Of a stretch of DNA of 64,000 bases, positions 59,746 to 64,000 are shown one piece after another. A program made the position numbers and the translations under genes. Source of the stretch: Loripinus fragilis (lineage: Eukaryota; Mollusca; Bivalvia; Lucinida; Lucinidae); contig CAXHUL010000250.1 of NCBI GenBank assembly GCA_964019695.1, positions 1,550,001-1,614,000 of the forward strand, written 5' to 3'. The notes under the pieces are model-generated. The model was not told where the DNA came from, made no database searches, and saw only the letters and a program-made list of their open reading frames with translations. The first letter of the stretch is position 1. Every line of letters begins with the position of its first letter.

Positions 59746-60666
59746 AAAAAATGAATTCAAATTTTGGAATGTTCATGGAATCATTTACATTTTATTTTAA
59801 ATATCTAAAATAATTTATTTTTGATTTAGGAGTTAAAACAGTTTTGTATTTAAAATACAATCCTATTAACGGTTTAGTCGGATTGTAAAATGGAAATGCG
59901 GAAGAGCCAGCTTGAGCACCGACAGCCAGTGGAGCAAACAAGAGGCTTGTTTTGCACATGCAACTCGGGTGTGGCTCGCTGTCAATCACAACAGAAGTAT
60001 CAATTCTGACGAATGAGTTAGATGTTCGAAGCGTATTGCACGGGCAAGTTAGCTTGGCAGCTGTCAATCAAATTTGTGTAATTCATGAGGCTATGAACGA
60101 TTGCAAAAATCTAAAGATTCATTAAAGGATTGCTTCAAAAATGTAAATATTGAGAGATCAACCATTATGACACTTCTTCTGAACTTGGATGTATCCAAAT
60201 TGAATCCTGTTTTGGGTCTAAAATATACAGATGAATTTAAATGAGTGCTTATATATTATTCAATTTATTAAACAAGTTGAGGTAAAGAGATAAAATTCTA
60301 GGCTCAAATGAGCATTTTATCACTTTTTTGTGGCAAGCTTGATAAATTCAATACTACAGGAGCAGGGATGATAGATTCTATTTGTCATATGTCAGTACAT
60401 TTAGTTTGAAAAGTTCAAGATTTTACCGTACACGAGACGCTATTATGGACATTATTACATAATGTTATGGCACATCAAGTCATTATGCGTTCTCAAGAAG
60501 ATAACAAGCAGTTTGTAGACACTGTAGCCTCCCCTTCATATTCTGTATCCATAACAACACTTACGGGAGAGGGTATAACTTATACCCGAAATTTCAACAA
60601 CAAAAAAACCTGACGATGTATCTCTTAAAATGATCAGTGAGAACAATACCACCAATACGGCCATAA
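59746..60666. other. Gene B intron with no recognised feature
   Basis: Less repetitive than its surroundings; no exon with splice support was identified. Confidence 0.4.
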
Positions 60667-60885
60667 TTGGGCCTCATCGCGAGAAAACCTGTCTTCGGAG
60701 GTTTGCGAACAACACAGGCGCAGACTGATCAGCGCCTTTGTTATTCGCTTTTTGGAAAGTACCATATTTAACCTTGCTACAGGTAAAATTTCAATTTTCT
60801 AGCTATTCTCTGTAGCTGAGGAGACAGGATTGAAACTGGCTTTGACGGAAACATCGAAGACAGGTTTTGTCGCGACGAGGCCCAA
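60667..60885. mobile_element. MITE, 'GGGCCTCATCGCGAG' family, copy 1
   Basis: 'ttgggcctcatcgcgagaaa' with 'acctgtcttcg' at the left is inverted at the right: 'cgaagacaggttttgtcgcg' with 'acgaggcccaa'. Internal 'gcgcagactgatcagcgcct' links it to the CAGCCTGCGCAT group. Confidence 0.87.
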
Positions 60886-61510
60886 TTAAGGTGTCTAAAT
60901 CACAGATCAGTGAAGACAAATCAGAGGACAACATGGTCCTGAAGAAGGTCTGTGTAAGGCGGAAATGCATCAACTTAAAATAAATTGTCAACCTAACCAC
61001 TAATGATTGTTGGTTCTGTTTTTACCTCTTATTATGAATGCTATGAAATGTGGAATACACTATCATTTTATCAGTTTTAAAACCATTGTGATATATCACT
61101 CAAAAAAATGCAAAAAACTTTTTGTGATACATCACTGATTGGCATTTATATCTGTAAAACATATTCTTTAGAAATTAAGGTACCGATTCTCAACATTTAC
61201 AAAAGACATATCCCTCAGCAAAATTTGTCCTCTAAATAATCTCCTAAAGAAATGAAGCAGATTTTTAATTTTTGTTTTTACATTTTGTTTTACTATCAAA
61301 CATTTAGGAAACTTAAAGTTATATAGTTTTATTTTGTTTGTTTTAGTTAACCCTTTGCATCCCAGTCAGCAGTTTTTCAGTCATATTGGGACATCTTCCT
61401 TGGAAGAACTAGAAAGGGTCAGACACTTTATACCTCATCTTTGAAGTGTTCTATGGTGTGATTAACAGGCAAATATGCTATTAATAAAAGCTAAATGTTA
61501 AATATTTTAG

Positions 61511-61641
61511 GGTGATTTCTCCGACTTTAGAATACCATGTAAGATAGAAGGAATGGACTCTCCTCTGATCCTGTCAGTGACCTGTGATGTTAAAGGTCTC
61601 TCTGTGACTTACTCAGTCTCCCTAGATGGTGAAAATACACT
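61511..61641 (+). CDS. Gene B exon 6
   Basis: Acceptor 'taaatattttag', donor 'TACACT|GTGAGT'; phase 0 in, phase 2 out, matching the exon at 62919. It encodes GDFSDFRIPCKIEGMDSPLI and LSVTCDVKGLSVTYSVSLDG. The pattern 'dfripc.ieGm..Pl.L.v.cdvkGl.v.y' is the end of an MSP-type repeat and the linker before the next. Confidence 0.82.
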
Positions 61642-61660
61642 GTGAGTAGTTCATTTCTGA

Positions 61661-61890
61661 AGCGAGAAAACCTGTCTTTGGGGGTTTGCGAACAACACGG
61701 GCACAGACCAGCCTGGGCATCAGCGCAGACTGATCAGCGCCTTTGTTATTTGCTTTTTGGAAAGTATCATATCTAAACTTGCTACAAGGGAAATTTCAAT
61801 TTTCTAGCTTAGTCTCTGTAGCTGAGGAGACTGGCTTGAATCTCACTTTTTGGAAACCCCGAAGACAGTTTTTCTCGCGACAAGGCCCAA
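61661..61890. mobile_element. MITE, 'GGGCCTCATCGCGAG' family, copy 2
   Basis: 'agcgagaaaacctgtctttg' at the left, 'gaagacagtttttctcgcga' with 'caaggcccaa' at the right, and the same interior as 60667-60885 including the full 'cagaccagcctgggcatcag'. It begins 20 bp after the exon 6 donor. Confidence 0.85.
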
Positions 61891-61999
61891 AATAGTAAAG
61901 GCAACCGAAGTACATGTTTTATCTGAAGGTTAAGAAATTAATCACAATTTATGGGCAAAACATTTGTTTACCTGGATCCGTCTAGTTTCATACTATTAT

Positions 62000-62325
62000 G
62001 GTATGTACAAAGTAAGAAAGACAGCAAGGATCAGGAATTGATACAATCAAGTACCAAACCTGTCCCAGGATACCAAATGAGAAAGTAACAAAATCACAAT
62101 AAACATCACAAACGAGAGCCGAGAGGTCAGCCCTTTCCCTTCAGGTGATTACAAGGCAGCAACAAACACAAGACATAAATGACACAAATGAGCCACAATA
62201 GAAGCACCGCCTTGGAACGGTCAGTAAACATGTTTTACAGAAGGGCTTAAACCGGTTTCACAGCGTGCCAACCTCACCCTTAGTTCAGATCAAGACACAT
62301 AGATGTTTGGTTTGCATGAAAGACC
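62000..62325 (+). repeat. Dispersed repeat, 'ggtcagccctttccc' family, copy 1
   Basis: 'gtaagaaagacagcaaggat', 'gagagccgagaggtcagccc', 'tgccttggaacggtcagta'-type phrases and 'cacatagatgtttggtttgc' recur in order at 63337-63680. Similar strings occur near 30200. Confidence 0.75.
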
Positions 62326-62677
62326 CTAACTTATTCATGCATCATCTTCTAAGTCAAATTGGTTGATTTAAATTCGAAGATAAAAATGGTTGGGAATAAA
62401 AATAACCAATAATCTGGGTAAATACACAAGAACTCCATCATGGACACAAAGCTGCTAAAAGTTTATCCCTTTTTAGACCAATGGAATTTTCCATAAACTT
62501 TGATACAGTCAAGTCAGGATGGTCCATCATATATATTGAGGGATCACTGGTTATAATTTTGCCCAAAAATTTGTACATTGTATTTTCTTACATTAAGATC
62601 AATTTGTCTTTGCACACTGTGAAGACCCTGAAATATAGGGCCAGTAAAAGAAAAATAATTGCGCAAAATTGTGATTA

Positions 62678-62795
62678 TTTTCTTATCCATCAGTTTAAAC
62701 ATGTGTTTTGGGTGTTCAAAAGAATCGTCTCATCGAGATGGTTCTTTTGAGTACTCACAACATATGTTTTGGTTGAGAAATTAAAAAAAAATTTC
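62678..62795. repeat. Hairpin element, 'ACATGTGTT' family, copy 4
   Basis: 'ttttcttatccatcagttta', 'aacatgtgttttgggtgttc', central 'aaaagaatcgtctca' / 'gagatggttctttt', 'acaacatatgttttggttga'. Confidence 0.85.
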
Positions 62796-62918
62796 AGTTA
62801 CGCATTCTTATCTGGGGGTCTGCCGTGAAATAACACATTATGCGGCATTTCATCTGGGTCTTCACTGTTTGCTAAAGAACCCATGAGTGTAAATAAAATT
62901 GATATCCTATCATTTCAG

Positions 62919-63104
62919 AAAAAATGAGAATATAGAACTCAATTTTGGAGATAAAGTTGAACTGGGTTCTGTGCCAAAGTTGTATCTTCATGTCCAGAAT
63001 AAAACAGCGATCACAGCAAGGTATTGTATGGGGATGGAAAACTTCTTCTCAAAGCCACCAACCTCTCCAGATGCCAGCAGGGATGAAGTGGGAAGGCCGA
63101 GTAG
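62919..63104 (+). CDS. Gene B exon 7
   Basis: Acceptor 'ctatcatttcag', donor 'GAGTAG|GTAAGT'. One leading base completes the phase-2 codon of exon 6 and it ends in phase 2. It encodes NENIELNFGDKVELGSVPKL and YLHVQNKTAITARYCMGMEN, the opening of another MSP/ASH repeat ('l.FG..v.lgsv.k..l.v.NkTaI.a.y'), then a Pro/Ser-rich loop (SKPPTSPDASRDE). Gene B runs off the window; the seven exons code for about 338 residues. Confidence 0.82.
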
Positions 63105-64000
63105 GTAAGTGAACCAGGGTAGATGAGTGGTAGAGCAAATCAGAGAGAAATCAACATTTGTCCTGCCAAGTTAATTCTGATTTATGGCATGTTCACTTTT
63201 GATTTCCAGGCAATTAAGTTGCATAATTTCAATTAACTCTTTCCCAGATGAATATTCATGCTAAGCTCCGCCCACTATGAATAATTATATAAATAAACCT
63301 TCAAGTTTGTACATAGAGCAAAGAAATTACTTGTCAGAGTAAGAAAGAGGGCAAAGATCAGGAATCTATACAATCAAGTACCACACCTGACCCAGGATAC
63401 TAATGGGAAGGTTACAAACCCACAATTAGACATCACAGACTAGAGCCAAGAGGTCAGTTCTTTCCCAGCAGGTGACCACAAGGCATAAATGAAAAAATGC
63501 ACATGAAAGCATAACAAACACAAGACATACAGTAAATAACATGAAAGATCCACAAAATGAAGTACTGCCTTGCAACGGTCAGTAAAAAATATTTTACTTG
63601 AGGGCTTAAACCTGTTTCACGGCGCCAACCTCACCCTTAGTTCAGATGTGGATCAAGACACATAGATGTTTGGTTTGCATCAGGTCAACTAGTTTAGAAT
63701 CATATCTTATCATATTTCCATGAGCAAACAGAGTAGACCCTATTCAGCTGCTCTTACAAGAGCTGCCTGATCTGGGTCTGCTCTGTTTGCAAAAGTGTTA
63801 AACGGCATGTCTGTGAGGTAAAGGGTTAACTCTCTGCATGTGGGGTAATTTTATATACTACACTTTTATGTACTGTTATCCTGTTAACCTGCAGCATTCT
63901 AGAGTTGAAAACAGTGTGGATCCTGATCAGATGGCTTCGTCAGAAGTCAGCTGATCTGGATCTTCAGTGTTTTTTTTAAAAAAGGTATAAATCCAGGTTC
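63105..64000. other. Gene B intron with one dispersed repeat and two palindromes
   Basis: 63337-63680 is copy 2 of the repeat at 62000. 63727-63790 ('cagagtagaccctattcagc' / 'gcctgatctgggtctgctct') and 63904-63972 ('cagtgtggatcctgatcaga' / 'agctgatctggatcttcagt') are short palindromes of the 26168 family. Confidence 0.65.

Noticed and set aside
62473..62560. Candidate exon 'PMEFSINFDTVKSGWS' after 'cctttttag', in the right entry phase after exon 6
   Set aside because: It lacks a good donor, and exon 62919 joins exon 6 in the same phase with a better acceptor and donor and a smoother repeat. It may be a decayed duplicate of that exon start; I leave it out with some doubt.

Overview
The window looks like a piece of a bivalve mollusc genome. 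It is AT-rich, has long introns with GT/AG splice signals, no operons, and is full of low-copy repeats of the kind common in heterodont clams and mussels (elements starting TAGCTCACCTGAGC, short elements carrying CAGCCTGCGCAT or GATCAGAGCC). The bivalve assignment is inference from repeat style; no marker gene proves it.

Two spliced host genes can be followed on the + strand because their exon phases match across every junction. Gene A (last four exons: 1474-2187, 12109-12206, 17982-18222, 20105-20262) encodes a protein with a Thr/Ser/Gln-rich disordered N-terminal part, a short coiled coil, a C-terminal globular part that may be BEN-like, and a lysine-rich tail. Gene B (seven internal exons: 34476-34606, 35592-35750, 37581-37723, 39007-39160, 58137-58247, 61511-61641, 62919-63104) encodes part of a protein of the HYDIN/DLEC1/CFAP type, with MSP/ASH Ig-like repeats found in axonemal proteins. 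Both ends of gene B lie outside what I can see.

The most unusual feature is that exon edges of gene B have been multiplied in tandem. The acceptor plus exon 1 is present 11 times (139-bp unit). The acceptor plus exon 3 is present 5 times (about 150 bp). The donor end of exon 2 is present twice (125 bp). The donor end of exon 5 is present about 26 times (57 bp). Each array leaves one copy able to splice on both sides. The complete copy of exon 3 carries an in-frame TAG. An exon of gene A is also duplicated, and its second copy sits between long inverted repeats.

The 19-kb intron between gene B exons 4 and 5 (39161-58136) is a stack of mobile elements. A 6.7-kb LTR retrotransposon (39340-46065, minus strand) has Ty3/gypsy-type proteins but integrase upstream of reverse transcriptase, as in the Gmr1 group. 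It is inserted in a small inverted-repeat element, and an uninterrupted relative of that element lies at 51446-51692. A minus-strand transposase-like (DUF7869-type) gene at 48293-50654 is split by a 481-bp foldback element with a 6-bp target duplication. A 2.6-kb non-coding element lies between identical 470-bp direct repeats (52259-54886). A 40-bp inverted repeat pair (46875/55340) encloses the last two.

Elsewhere there is a 942-bp mariner-type inverted-repeat element (20370-21311), two tRNA-derived SINEs, a LINE reverse transcriptase remnant, a 1.8-kb tandem duplication (29773-33003), several small hairpin families, and about ten long elements with internal minisatellites. No rRNA, CRISPR or intact tRNA gene was seen.
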